DNA of 12,184 bases, taken from contig JAEZQK010000111.1 of assembly GCA_023413135.1 (NCBI GenBank), forward strand, positions 1 through 12,184, in the 5' to 3' direction. The number at the start of each line of letters is the position of its first letter. Position 1 is the stretch's first letter. Made by a program: the position numbers and the translations under genes. This document shows positions 1 to 7,751 of the stretch, one piece after another. Source of the DNA: Bacillota bacterium (GTDB lineage: Bacteria; Bacillota; Clostridia; Christensenellales; Aristaeellaceae). Under the pieces are notes generated by a model. It did no database searches and was not told the DNA's origin. It saw nothing but the letters and a program-made list of their open reading frames with translations.

Positions 1-57
1 ATCTATGATGCGCTTTGTCTTGCCCGAGCCCTTTTTGCCATGTATGATCTGAATCAT
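1..57 (-). CDS. P-loop ATPase, N-terminal 19 codons (partial)
   Basis: The minus strand opens with ATG at 57 and reads without a stop to the window edge. The visible residues contain a textbook Walker A motif, GKKGSGKTKR, at about residues 7-16, so this is the start of an ATP- or GTP-binding protein. A GGAGG ribosome-binding site lies 9 bases before the ATG, and a near-consensus promoter stands upstream. The gene follows addB on the same strand but has its own promoter, so it need not be part of an addB operon. The visible part does not look like the start of AddA, the usual addB partner, although 19 residues are too few to exclude it. The exact function cannot be told from this fragment. Confidence 0.75.
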   Translation of the reverse strand, partial: MIQIIHGKKGSGKTKRIID

Positions 58-94
58 GGAGCAGCGCCTCCTTCGTTCAATTTCCCTTATTGGT

Positions 95-123
95 ATTATA
101 ACGCAAACTTTCCTTTTATGCAA
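95..123 (-). promoter_or_regulatory. Sigma-A type promoter for the P-loop ATPase gene
   Basis: On the minus strand a TTGCAT -35 box (118-123) and a perfect TATAAT -10 box (95-100) are separated by exactly 17 bases. The predicted start lies about 30 bases before the ATG at 57, leaving room for the GGAGG site. It lies in the short gap after the addB stop codon, so the downstream gene can be transcribed independently of addB. Confidence 0.75.
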
Positions 124-135
124 ACGAATATCCGT

Positions 136-3100
136 CTAATCGCCGGGGGATGTCCGCGCTTTCAGCTCCTCCAGGGACAAGGGGCTTAAAAATCTGGGCT
201 TGGCGCCGGGGAGGCGCGCATCCCAGCGGCAAACGCCCGCATAATCGCAAAATGTACAGGCACTGAACGTATTCGTTCTGGCGGGTGTGATGGCAATGTC
301 GCCCTTGCGCATGGAGGAAGCCAATTTCTCGGCAGTCCTTTTGGCATGGTTCAAAAGGCCGTACATTTCCTCAAGCGAAGCGGCGGATGCGTGGGCGGAC
401 AGCGAACCATCCTTGTTGAATACCTGCTTCATGCTTGTACCATCCTTGTCCATTAGATCCACCACGGCGACATCGGACAGTACGATGCCGCGCAGCCGAA
501 GAAGCTGGGCAATCTCCCTTTCAGCACGCTCTTTGAGGCCTTCATCCAGGTCTACCAGCGGGTCATCGATATGGAAATAAAATGCCCCGGCAGGCTCCGC
601 ACCGGGCTTTGCGCTCAAAGAGGCCAGCAGGTATAACAGAAGCTGCAATTGGAGCCCCCAATAGATTTGGGTGGGGTCCAGCTCCCTGTGGCCGCTTTTG
701 TAATCCACTATGCGCAGGTAGAGGCTTTCCTCATCGTACAGGTCTACCCGGTCGATCACGCCCCGCAAAAGAACCTGCGTCCCGTCGGCCATTTGAAGGC
801 GGATGGGGGGCAGTGGGCTGTCGGGGGTGCCGAAACCGACCTCCGCCATGCGGGGGCGGAAGCTGCTGCTTTTCATGTGCTGGGTGAACATCCAGGCGGC
901 CCGGCGGATGATCCGAAGATACTTTTTGCCAAGGGCTTTGGTTTGGGCGTTCTCACCCAGCGGCCCCTCCGACCAAGTTTTTTCGATGGGAGAAAGTACC
1001 TCGTTCATCAAGCCGTCGCATTCTGCCCGGTCAATGTCCGGCCATGAGGTATGCTGCGCCGTCTTTCCCATGAAGTCCTTCAAGGCGCCGTGAAAGAATG
1101 TGCCCACGTCTGCAGTGGTCAATGCCCATTCCTTCCTGGGCACGGGCTGCAAACCGTAGTGCACAAAATGCTTGTAAGGGCATTGTGCGTATTCCTCCAG
1201 TCGGCTGACGGACATGGTCTGATGCCCGAACAGCTTCAAGGCCGTGGCGGGCTTAAGGGATGTGGCGTCCAGCTTTTCAGAAAGCGCCTGAACGATGGAC
1301 AGGGCTTGCTGCTTCGTATCAGGGTTTGAGTACAAGCTGGCCCAGGCGTCCATCCAAGGCTCGGGAAGGGCCTCCTCCAGGCTCGCACCGTCCCATAGCG
1401 TGCTAAGGCGCAGTGCCAATCCGTTAAGGGCGGGGATGGGAGCCAAGGGCTCTTTGGGGCCGGAAGGCCCAGTGACGCCGCCCAATTCCACAAGCTGTGG
1501 GAACAGGCGTGTTTTCAGCAGCGTCAAAAATCCGGCCGGCCGCTGGCTTTGGCCGCTTTGGGTGGCCTGGGCATGGCTCAAAAACAGCTTCTCGGAGGGC
1601 AGTGTCAGCGTCCGTTTGAGGTCTGTCCGTGCCAGATGGTCCCGCCCGTCCCCGTTCAGGCCCAGATGGGTATCTGCCAATGCTTCCAACTGTTCCCGCT
1701 CCTCATCGCGAAGCAGGCTGCCATTTTCTGATTGCAGCAGGCCGTCGCTCAGGCCCATGACGAACATGGCCCGGATGCTGCCTGGCATCACATGGCCGAT
1801 CTCGCCGCACACCACCGTATCGGGGGTGGGCGGCAGGGCGCTTAACTCCCCGGCGGAAAAGCCGGCGGTCAGCCAGGCGGCCACCTGGGTGGAGGGAGCC
1901 CGCAGGCCGGCTAAAAGGTCGTGCATCTGGTCCAGCGTACCCAGCAAAAACTGCCAGACCTGCCTTATCTGGGAAGCCTGGGCGGCCATGTTCAGGCGCA
2001 GCAGCCGTTCCTCTTCCTTCATAAGCGTCTTGTAGGCGTCCACCTGCTCCAAAAGGTGGAAGATGGCGCGCAGCGATTCGGTGGCTTCTTTGGCCTTGGA
2101 TAGCGCGGCTTGCATTTCCTCCAGCGGGCCGATAAGAGCCCGGCGGGCAGGCTCCAATTGGGCCGCTTCCTCTTGCTTGCCCCTTGTAAAAGGTTTGCGC
2201 CACCTATCGCCATAGATGCCGTTGGCGAGGGCGTAATTCTCCAACCTATAACAGTCTTCCGGCGAGACGGGAGCGTAGCCGGACTTCAAACAGGCCAGGA
2301 TTTCCGCCCTAGAGTATCCCTTGGAGGCCGCCCGGAGGGCATGCGTAAGGAAACGGATCAGCCCATGGGAGGCAGCAGGCACCTTTTCCTCCAGATAAAA
2401 GGGGATACCGTAGCTTGTAAGCACCGCGCTCAAGATGGAGCCGTAAGCCTGCATGCTTCCCGCCGCTACCGCCATTTCGCCCCAGGGGATGCCCGCTTCG
2501 TAGAGTTTGATCATTTGCGTCGCGGCCTCGTGGACCTCGGCATAAGGGTTGGGGGCAGCAAATAGGGAGATGGCCTCCGGCTTGTCCCGATAGGCATAAG
2601 CCGGATGGGCAAACAGGTTTTTTTCCAAATGGGCGATTTCTTTCGCTGCGTCAAGGTGCGTTTCGTTAAGATATTCCCATCGGCAGGAGATATTCTGCGT
2701 TTGAAGCATCCTTAAAAACCGCTGTGCGCTCTGCCGGGCCGGAAGGTACAGATATCCATCCCGGGCCTTGTTTTGATCCATGGTAAGGGCCACGGTCATC
2801 CCGGCGCAAAGCTGTGCCCCGGCGCACAAAAGCTGGCAAAGCTGCGGAGGCAGAATATCAAAGCCATAGGCAAAGATGTAGGCATTTTCAAACAGCCTGC
2901 TTTGGGGAAGCCTCCTGGCCGCCTCGTCCTGCACGTCCTCTCCGTCCACAAAGCGGCCGGAAAGCTGCGCTTCATAGGCTTGCCAGCAGCGGGCGATGTC
3001 GGTCAGCTTTTGGTGAAGCGATCCGGCGGGAAGGGTAGTGGCATGGGCAAGCAGGCCATCCGCTGTCAAACGGCCACGCTTGAAATCAGCGATGAGGCTG

Positions 3101-3462
3101 CTCATCTTTTCCACAAAGCCTGTATGGGCGGCGGCGCGCCGGTAATAGACAAGCTCTTTTTGCACCTGGGTAACTGCTCGGCTCAGCGCCATGCGCTTGC
3201 CACGGCTGTCCAGGGGGACCCTTAAATCGGTGCCTGCCGCGTCGAAAATCCTTTGGGTAAGCCTCGAGGGGGATAGCACCTGGATATTAAAAAAGCCGGG
3301 CAGGTTAAGGCGGCGGGTAAGTTCCACCTCCGCCTGTAATGTATACTGCTCCGGTACCAGCAAAAGGCAGGATTCGCTGCTTTGGTAAAGCTTTCCTATT
3401 TCTGTGATGATATGGGGCAGGAGCCTGTGCATCCGCCCCCCCAGGATGGTGACTTCTCCCAT
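136..3462 (-). CDS. addB: ATP-dependent helicase/deoxyribonuclease subunit B (AddB)
   Basis: AddB is the second subunit of the cytoplasmic AddAB complex, which processes double-strand DNA breaks for RecA-dependent repair in Gram-positive bacteria. The 1108 residues fit the family (about 1150). The C-terminal part has the RecB-type nuclease motif VDYKSG (Asp920, Lys922) preceded by GVIDRVD. It also has the four iron-sulfur cysteines: Cys761 in QCPYKH, then Cys1069, Cys1072 and Cys1078 in a CX2CX5C pattern, the arrangement known from Bacillus AddB. The N-terminal half is the inactivated helicase-like region, with the typical LVPEQYTLQAEVEL segment. The place of the Walker A motif is degenerate (LGGRMHRLL, no GKT/S). 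The start at 3462 is chosen because GGAGGGG lies 5 bases before it; a longer reading frame to 3510 has no such site. No addA is seen next to it. Confidence 0.93.
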   Translation of the reverse strand: MGEVTILGGRMHRLLPHIITEIGKLYQSSESCLLLVPEQYTLQAEVELTRRLNLPGFFNIQVLSPSRLTQRIFDAAGTDLRVPLDSRGKRMALSRAVTQVQKELVYYRRAAAHTGFVEKMSSLIADFKRGRLTADGLLAHATTLPAGSLHQKLTDIARCWQAYEAQLSGRFVDGEDVQDEAARRLPQSRLFENAYIFAYGFDILPPQLCQLLCAGAQLCAGMTVALTMDQNKARDGYLYLPARQSAQRFLRMLQTQNISCRWEYLNETHLDAAKEIAHLEKNLFAHPAYAYRDKPEAISLFAAPNPYAEVHEAATQMIKLYEAGIPWGEMAVAAGSMQAYGSILSAVLTSYGIPFYLEEKVPAASHGLIRFLTHALRAASKGYSRAEILACLKSGYAPVSPEDCYRLENYALANGIYGDRWRKPFTRGKQEEAAQLEPARRALIGPLEEMQAALSKAKEATESLRAIFHLLEQVDAYKTLMKEEERLLRLNMAAQASQIRQVWQFLLGTLDQMHDLLAGLRAPSTQVAAWLTAGFSAGELSALPPTPDTVVCGEIGHVMPGSIRAMFVMGLSDGLLQSENGSLLRDEEREQLEALADTHLGLNGDGRDHLARTDLKRTLTLPSEKLFLSHAQATQSGQSQRPAGFLTLLKTRLFPQLVELGGVTGPSGPKEPLAPIPALNGLALRLSTLWDGASLEEALPEPWMDAWASLYSNPDTKQQALSIVQALSEKLDATSLKPATALKLFGHQTMSVSRLEEYAQCPYKHFVHYGLQPVPRKEWALTTADVGTFFHGALKDFMGKTAQHTSWPDIDRAECDGLMNEVLSPIEKTWSEGPLGENAQTKALGKKYLRIIRRAAWMFTQHMKSSSFRPRMAEVGFGTPDSPLPPIRLQMADGTQVLLRGVIDRVDLYDEESLYLRIVDYKSGHRELDPTQIYWGLQLQLLLYLLASLSAKPGAEPAGAFYFHIDDPLVDLDEGLKERAEREIAQLLRLRGIVLSDVAVVDLMDKDGTSMKQVFNKDGSLSAHASAASLEEMYGLLNHAKRTAEKLASSMRKGDIAITPARTNTFSACTFCDYAGVCRWDARLPGAKPRFLSPLSLEELKARTSPGD

Positions 3463-3480
3463 CTTTACCCCTCCAAGCTC

Positions 3481-3510
3481 ATTATGCCACGCCGGGCTTA
3501 GGCCCGTCAA
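3481..3510 (-). promoter_or_regulatory. Possible addB promoter
   Basis: On the minus strand TTGACG (3505-3510) and CATAAT (3481-3486) are separated by 18 bases and each match the sigma-A consensus at five of six positions. The predicted start at about 3474 would leave a leader of only about 12 bases beginning at the ribosome-binding site, which is unusually short. It is therefore a tentative call. Confidence 0.35.
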
Positions 3511-3517
3511 ATGAAGC

Positions 3518-3546
3518 TTTCAAAACGGGGGAAAATGGGGTATCAT
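3518..3546 (+). promoter_or_regulatory. Probable promoter for metallophosphoesterase-mnmE unit
   Basis: TTTCAA (3518-3523) and TATCAT (3541-3546) are 17 bases apart. The -10 box matches five of six consensus bases; the -35 box is weak. The box overlaps the ATG at 3545, so that ATG would not be transcribed, which supports the downstream TTG at 3578 as the true start. Confidence 0.4.
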
Positions 3547-3562
3547 GGGATTAAAGCATGCA

Positions 3563-3571
3563 AAAGGAGGA
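3563..3571 (+). promoter_or_regulatory. Ribosome-binding site that fixes a TTG start
   Basis: AAAGGAGGA is a near-perfect Shine-Dalgarno sequence about 7 bases before the TTG at 3578. No comparable site precedes the upstream in-frame ATG at 3545. Confidence 0.75.
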
Positions 3572-3577
3572 GCATCT

Positions 3578-4414
3578 TTGCGCCTTTGTATTCTGACGGA
3601 CATCCATGCCAACCTGCCGGCCCTCACAGCTGTGCTGCATAAGGCCAAAAGCCAGGGGGCGCAAGGCTATATCTCCCTGGGTGACCAGGTGAATTTCGGC
3701 CCACAGCCCCGGGAAACGATGGCGCTTTTAAAGGACTGGAGCGTCAAGCTTTTGATGGGTAATCATGAGGAACGGATCGTTCGTTTCCATAATGGCGAAC
3801 AGGCGCTTTATGAAGCCTACAATTGGTCCATGCATACGTGGACGGCCCGCGAGGTTGCGGGCTTGTCCATGGACTTTGACAGGGAAGTGCGCCATGAGGA
3901 TTTGCTTTTGACCCATGCCGTGCCGGGCAGCGTCGGTACGCTGCTTACGCCTGCGGATGCGGAAAAGATGAAAGCGATTCTGAGCTCGCTGGATGTGAAG
4001 TGGCTGGTGTGCGGCCATTATCATACGCCCTGGCAGGTGCGCGCTCATGGCAGGCATTTTGTGAACCCCGGAAGCCTGGGCATCCTGGATGACGGGCGCG
4101 GCTGCCAAGCCGCCTATGCCATGTGGGAGGACGGACGGGTGATCCCCTATACGGTGCCTTATGACCCTGCATCGCTGAAAAGGGCTTATGTGGAAGGCGG
4201 ACTGGCCGCGGCCGCGCCGGAAATGGCCCGATCCGTGCTGGAGACCATGCTCTGGGGCCATCACGGATATACGCCCAAATGGATCGAACATATCCAGGAT
4301 ACCGCCAAATCCGCCGGTATCCCCTGGCAGGGCCGGGAGGCCTTCCGCCTGGCGGCGGAAAGTTTTCCCTGGGCGGAGGATATTTCCTGCGAGGAATTCT
4401 GGAGACGGCCGTAA
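3578..4414 (+). CDS. Metallophosphoesterase family protein
   Basis: A 278-residue calcineurin-like phosphoesterase starting with TTG. All metal-binding blocks are present in order: DIH (Asp8, His10) at the extreme N-terminus, GDQVNFGP (Asp36), GNHE (Asn62-His63), THA (His113) and GHYH (His147, His149), followed by VNPGS. This layout is that of the single-domain YfcE-like/bacterial phosphodiesterase group, which uses two metal ions to hydrolyse phosphomono- or diesters; the substrate cannot be read from the sequence. About 100 residues follow the core as an extra C-terminal region. The gene ends 14 bases before mnmE and probably shares its transcript. The TTG is preferred over the ATG at 3545 because of the AAAGGAGGA site and because the ATG overlaps a likely -10 box. 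Confidence 0.88.
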   Translation: MRLCILTDIHANLPALTAVLHKAKSQGAQGYISLGDQVNFGPQPRETMALLKDWSVKLLMGNHEERIVRFHNGEQALYEAYNWSMHTWTAREVAGLSMDFDREVRHEDLLLTHAVPGSVGTLLTPADAEKMKAILSSLDVKWLVCGHYHTPWQVRAHGRHFVNPGSLGILDDGRGCQAAYAMWEDGRVIPYTVPYDPASLKRAYVEGGLAAAAPEMARSVLETMLWGHHGYTPKWIEHIQDTAKSAGIPWQGREAFRLAAESFPWAEDISCEEFWRRP

Positions 4415-4428
4415 GCAAGGAGGAGCCT

Positions 4429-5787
4429 ATGCACTTTGATGATACCATCGCCGCCATCGCTACCGCTACGGGCCAGGGGGGCATTGCCATCCTGCGCATC
4501 AGCGGCCCCCGGGCAGAAGCTGTTTTGCATTTCGTATTCCGACCGGCCAAGGGGGAAGGGGAAACATTCCCTTCCCATCTGTTGGTGTACGGCCATGTGG
4601 TCAAAGGGAATGAAAAGGTCGATGAGGCCATGGCTGTTTTGATGCGTGCCCCCCGTAGCTATACCAGGGAGGATGTGGCGGAGATCCACACCCACGGCGG
4701 GCGGATGATGGCGTCGCGTTCTCTGGAGCTGGCGCTGGCGGCCGGCGCACGCCAGGCGGAACCGGGGGAGTTTACCCGCCGGGCGTTTCTAAATGGCAGG
4801 CTGGATTTGAGCCAGGCGGAGGCGGTGATGGGCCTGATCGCAGCAGGTGGACATCAGGCGGCAAAGGCCGCCATGCGCCAACTGGAGGGCGGACCCAGCA
4901 AGTTCATCCGGGAGGTCCTAGAAAAGCTCTATGGCCTCGTGGCCGGGCTGGAGGCTGCCATCGATTATCCTGAGGAGGTGGAGGAAGAGGAAGCCACCAG
5001 CAGCCTGCGCCACGGTGCTTTGATGTTGGCAAAAGAACTGGAGGATGCCTGCGACGAGCGGGGCGTGAAAATGCTGGAGCAGGGCATGGACGTGGTGCTG
5101 TGCGGGCGGCCCAATGTGGGGAAAAGCTCACTTTTGAATGCTCTTTTGGGGGAGGAGCGGGCCATCGTCACCGATGTGCCGGGCACCACAAGGGATATTC
5201 TTACGGGAAGCATCGAAATAAACGGCCTGCCGGTCACGCTAAGCGACACGGCAGGCCTTAGGGATACGGAAGATACGGTGGAGAAGATCGGCGTCAGCCG
5301 GGCCCAAAGGGCCATGGCAAGGGCGGACGTGGTGATTCTCGTCATCGATTCCGGGCAGCCATTGTCTTTGGCGGATGAAGCATTGCTGCTTTCCCCGTCG
5401 GAGGGGGAGTTTGCCGTGGTGCTGAACAAAAGCGATCTTGCGCCCATGGTGGCGGCGGAAAAAATAAGAGAATTGTGCCCTTCTGCCCCTGTGATCAGCC
5501 TATCCGCCCGGACAGGGGAGGGGCTTGCCGTCCTGAAGGCATATCTCGCGGAAAAGGCCGGGGAGCCATCCCGCCTTGCGCTGACTACCTCCCGCCATCT
5601 TGCCGCCGCCCGGCGGGCGGCGTGGAGCCTTCGCCAGGCGGCGGACAGTCTGGCCTCCCATATACCCCTGGATCTTGCCGCCGTGGATTTGCGGGACGCC
5701 CTCGCTGCTCTTGGGGAAATCACCGGGGATGAGGTGGAAGAGCGTATTTTGGATCAGGTGTTCTCTCAATTCTGCGTGGGAAAATGA
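4429..5787 (+). CDS. mnmE: tRNA uridine-5-carboxymethylaminomethyl(34) synthesis GTPase MnmE
   Basis: MnmE works with MnmG to modify the wobble uridine of certain tRNAs, using a tetrahydrofolate one-carbon donor and GTP hydrolysis. The 452 residues match the family length. The N-terminal folate-binding domain includes DTIAAIATATGQGGIAILRI and GRLDLSQAEAV (123-133). The inserted G domain has G1 GRPNVGKS (226-233), G3 DTAG (273-276), G4 NKSD (333-336) and G5 SARTGEG (359-365). The protein ends in CVGK, the family's C-terminal C-[IV]-G-K signature with the catalytically important Cys449. The start at 4429 has AGGAGGAG just upstream. It lies 14 bases after the metallophosphoesterase. mnmG, rsmG or other usual neighbours are not next to it here. 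Confidence 0.97.
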   Translation: MHFDDTIAAIATATGQGGIAILRISGPRAEAVLHFVFRPAKGEGETFPSHLLVYGHVVKGNEKVDEAMAVLMRAPRSYTREDVAEIHTHGGRMMASRSLELALAAGARQAEPGEFTRRAFLNGRLDLSQAEAVMGLIAAGGHQAAKAAMRQLEGGPSKFIREVLEKLYGLVAGLEAAIDYPEEVEEEEATSSLRHGALMLAKELEDACDERGVKMLEQGMDVVLCGRPNVGKSSLLNALLGEERAIVTDVPGTTRDILTGSIEINGLPVTLSDTAGLRDTEDTVEKIGVSRAQRAMARADVVILVIDSGQPLSLADEALLLSPSEGEFAVVLNKSDLAPMVAAEKIRELCPSAPVISLSARTGEGLAVLKAYLAEKAGEPSRLALTTSRHLAAARRAAWSLRQAADSLASHIPLDLAAVDLRDALAALGEITGDEVEERILDQVFSQFCVGK

Positions 5788-5842
5788 GGGGTTGCGCACA
5801 TGACACGATGAAGCGGAGTGCACAAAATATGCAGGCCCTTTG

Positions 5843-7093
5843 TTACTTGCGAAATTGCTTGGGCGAGAGCCCGCAGACACGCTTGAATACCCTTGAAAAA
5901 TAGCTCTGGTCTTCAAAGCCTACGGTGATGGCGATATCCAGTATCGTATAGGATGTGCTGCCCAGCAGCCGCTTTGCCTCCTCCACGCGCACCATGTTCA
6001 GGTATTCCTTGAAGGAGGAGCCGCAGGCCTTCTTAAAGACGCTGGAAAAGTAGGCGGGGTTGAGGTACACGTGGGTGGCCACCTCCTCCAGGGTAAGGTT
6101 TGTGGAAAAGTGAGCATAGATAAACTGCATCGCCTTTTTGACAAGCTCGCTGCTGCGGCTATGCACGATGTCGAACATGTTATTGCAAAACAGGTCCATG
6201 ATTTGTTGCAATTCATAGCAGAGCTGCTCCAGCGTGGCGATCTCCTGGAGGGATTTCAAAAATTGGTTATTCATCTTCAGCGTGCTGTCGGTGGCGGCCC
6301 CGCCCTCGATGGCTGCACGCGACAGCAGCGAGCATAGCTCCAGTGCCCGCAGCTTGATGTTCTCCAGGCTGTTCCCCTGGGAAAAGAAGACGTATCCCAG
6401 CAGATCGTTGAGCAGCGCCTTGGCGCGGGCAGCCTGGCCTGCCTTCACTTGTGCGATGAGTTCCTTCTCCTTCTCGTAAGGATAGGAGTCCTGCGGCTGG
6501 TCGAAGCTCTTGTAGGCCTGAATGGCTTCGCCAATGCGCGCCTGCTGGGACAGCTGGCCCTGGTTGTAGCGCAAAAGGCCCAGGCTGCTTTGAATTAATC
6601 CGGAAAACAAGTAATACAGCAGCCGGCTGATGGAGTTGACCATGTCCGGGGGTACAATGCGGATGGCGGCGCTTTCCTCATAAAGGTCGATCAAGCCCTC
6701 GGCCGGCACGGAAAACTTTTTGGCAATCTCCCGCATCAGGATGGAATCCGGCGCATCCATCAAAAAGGGCCCGGCCAGGATGGTGCCGAAGCACTCATCC
6801 CGGTAAAGAAGGGGAAAAGCAATGTGGCTCAAACCCGCGGGACACGCGAATATATAGGACTCCCCAAGGGCTGCCGCCTTTGTGCCGGCGCGTGCGTGCA
6901 GCAGCGTGCAATTGTACTGCGGTGTGCGATAGCCATCCAGCATACGGCAAAAGCGGGGCATCTGCCCCACGCTTTCCAGTACACTGCCCTGGACATCAAT
7001 GACCTGAATGGGCAGGTCCATAAGGGTGCGGAAGGTCTTCAGCATATCCGTAAGCTTTTCCCGTTCCACCAGCGCATACAATGGCGAGGCCAT
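5843..7093 (-). CDS. AraC-family transcriptional regulator with PocR-like sensor domain
   Basis: A 416-residue regulator. Residues about 10-175 resemble the PocR ligand-binding domain: an opening LTDMLKTFRTLMDLPIQVID segment, cysteines at 49, 62, 84 and 101, then AFPLLYRDECFGTILAGPF. The middle is a mainly helical linker. The last ~100 residues are a complete AraC/XylS double helix-turn-helix, with LTLEEVATHVYLNPAYFSSV as first helix pair and ILDIAITVGFEDQSYFSRVF plus GLSPKQFRK as the second. PocR domains in characterised relatives sense small organic compounds; the ligand here is unknown. AAGGAG lies 8 bases before the ATG at 7093. It is the last gene of the minus-strand cluster with the HD and radical SAM genes (37 bases after the HD stop), so it may regulate that cluster. 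Confidence 0.85.
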   Translation of the reverse strand: MASPLYALVEREKLTDMLKTFRTLMDLPIQVIDVQGSVLESVGQMPRFCRMLDGYRTPQYNCTLLHARAGTKAAALGESYIFACPAGLSHIAFPLLYRDECFGTILAGPFLMDAPDSILMREIAKKFSVPAEGLIDLYEESAAIRIVPPDMVNSISRLLYYLFSGLIQSSLGLLRYNQGQLSQQARIGEAIQAYKSFDQPQDSYPYEKEKELIAQVKAGQAARAKALLNDLLGYVFFSQGNSLENIKLRALELCSLLSRAAIEGGAATDSTLKMNNQFLKSLQEIATLEQLCYELQQIMDLFCNNMFDIVHSRSSELVKKAMQFIYAHFSTNLTLEEVATHVYLNPAYFSSVFKKACGSSFKEYLNMVRVEEAKRLLGSTSYTILDIAITVGFEDQSYFSRVFKRVCGLSPKQFRK

Positions 7094-7130
7094 CTTTCCA
7101 TCTCCTTATAATGCCATTGTTATATGCTGC

Positions 7131-7724
7131 TCATTTTCCCCATAGTTCACGATTGTCACATATGATCTCATATATATTTTTCCCTGCCAAACTTTCGAAG
7201 TATGCCTTCAATTCCTTGTTTCTATTCCGTTTCTCCGTGGGGTAACAGCCATACCTTCTTTCCACATCGGCCATTCGGATGTCCATATCCACAACGCCAT
7301 CAGGCATGGAAAGGGCGTCGCATAACTGTATCAGATAATCGTAGTCATTGAATTGCACGCTTTGCAGGCTAACTGCAATTTCCTTTTGTGCGTCGGCTGA
7401 AATATCGAAATTGCCTATATAGTCATGAATATCAGGGATGCAAAAGGAATGCGTCAGGCATACCTTGGCCACTTCGTCATACCCTGAACGCAGCATATAA
7501 TGATAGCCGTCATATACGTGCCTGAGATGCCCTGGCCCAAACCGTCTCCCAATATCGTGCAAAAGTCCGAGAATATAGGCCTTTTCCGGATCCATGCCAG
7601 GACAGAGCCCGGCAATTTTTTCGGCGCAAGCGGCAACAACCCTGCTATGGTCTCCCCATGGCCCTGGATTCAAGTTTTCCGCATCGAGTAAAATGCGCTC
7701 AGCTTCTTCACGGCCAGGTATCAT
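7131..7724 (-). CDS. HD-domain phosphohydrolase
   Basis: A 197-residue protein built around an HD metal-dependent phosphohydrolase domain: His26 in GDHSRVV, the HD pair in LLHDIGRRFG (His56-Asp57), further histidines at 66, 69, 75 and 92, and Asp136 in QLCDALSM. These are the expected H...HD...D ligands, so enzymatic activity is likely; the phosphate substrate cannot be deduced. The ATG at 7724 is chosen because GGAGG lies 9 bases before it, while the longer frame would start with GTG at 7742 inside the same Shine-Dalgarno region. It lies 27 bases after the radical SAM gene and 37 bases before the AraC-type gene. Its base composition is somewhat more AT-rich than the genes around it. Confidence 0.85.
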   Translation of the reverse strand: MIPGREEAERILLDAENLNPGPWGDHSRVVAACAEKIAGLCPGMDPEKAYILGLLHDIGRRFGPGHLRHVYDGYHYMLRSGYDEVAKVCLTHSFCIPDIHDYIGNFDISADAQKEIAVSLQSVQFNDYDYLIQLCDALSMPDGVVDMDIRMADVERRYGCYPTEKRNRNKELKAYFESLAGKNIYEIICDNRELWGK

Positions 7725-7751
7725 CCTTTGTAACCTCCCCACTAAAGCAAA

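Noticed and set aside
1295..2035. Plus-strand frame of 246 codons inside addB
   Set aside because: It is antisense to a clearly homologous addB, has low-complexity Ser/Arg-rich composition and no ribosome-binding site; it is a shadow frame caused by high GC content.
4965..5723. Minus-strand frame of 252 codons inside mnmE
   Set aside because: It lies opposite the well-conserved mnmE GTPase domain and is rich in Ser, Ala and Arg in the way of GC-rich shadow frames.
5792..5825. Inverted repeat TTGCGCAC / GTGCACAA between the convergent mnmE and regulator genes, as a terminator
   Set aside because: The 8-base stem has a mismatch, an 18-base loop and no T-run on either strand, so it does not qualify as an intrinsic terminator.
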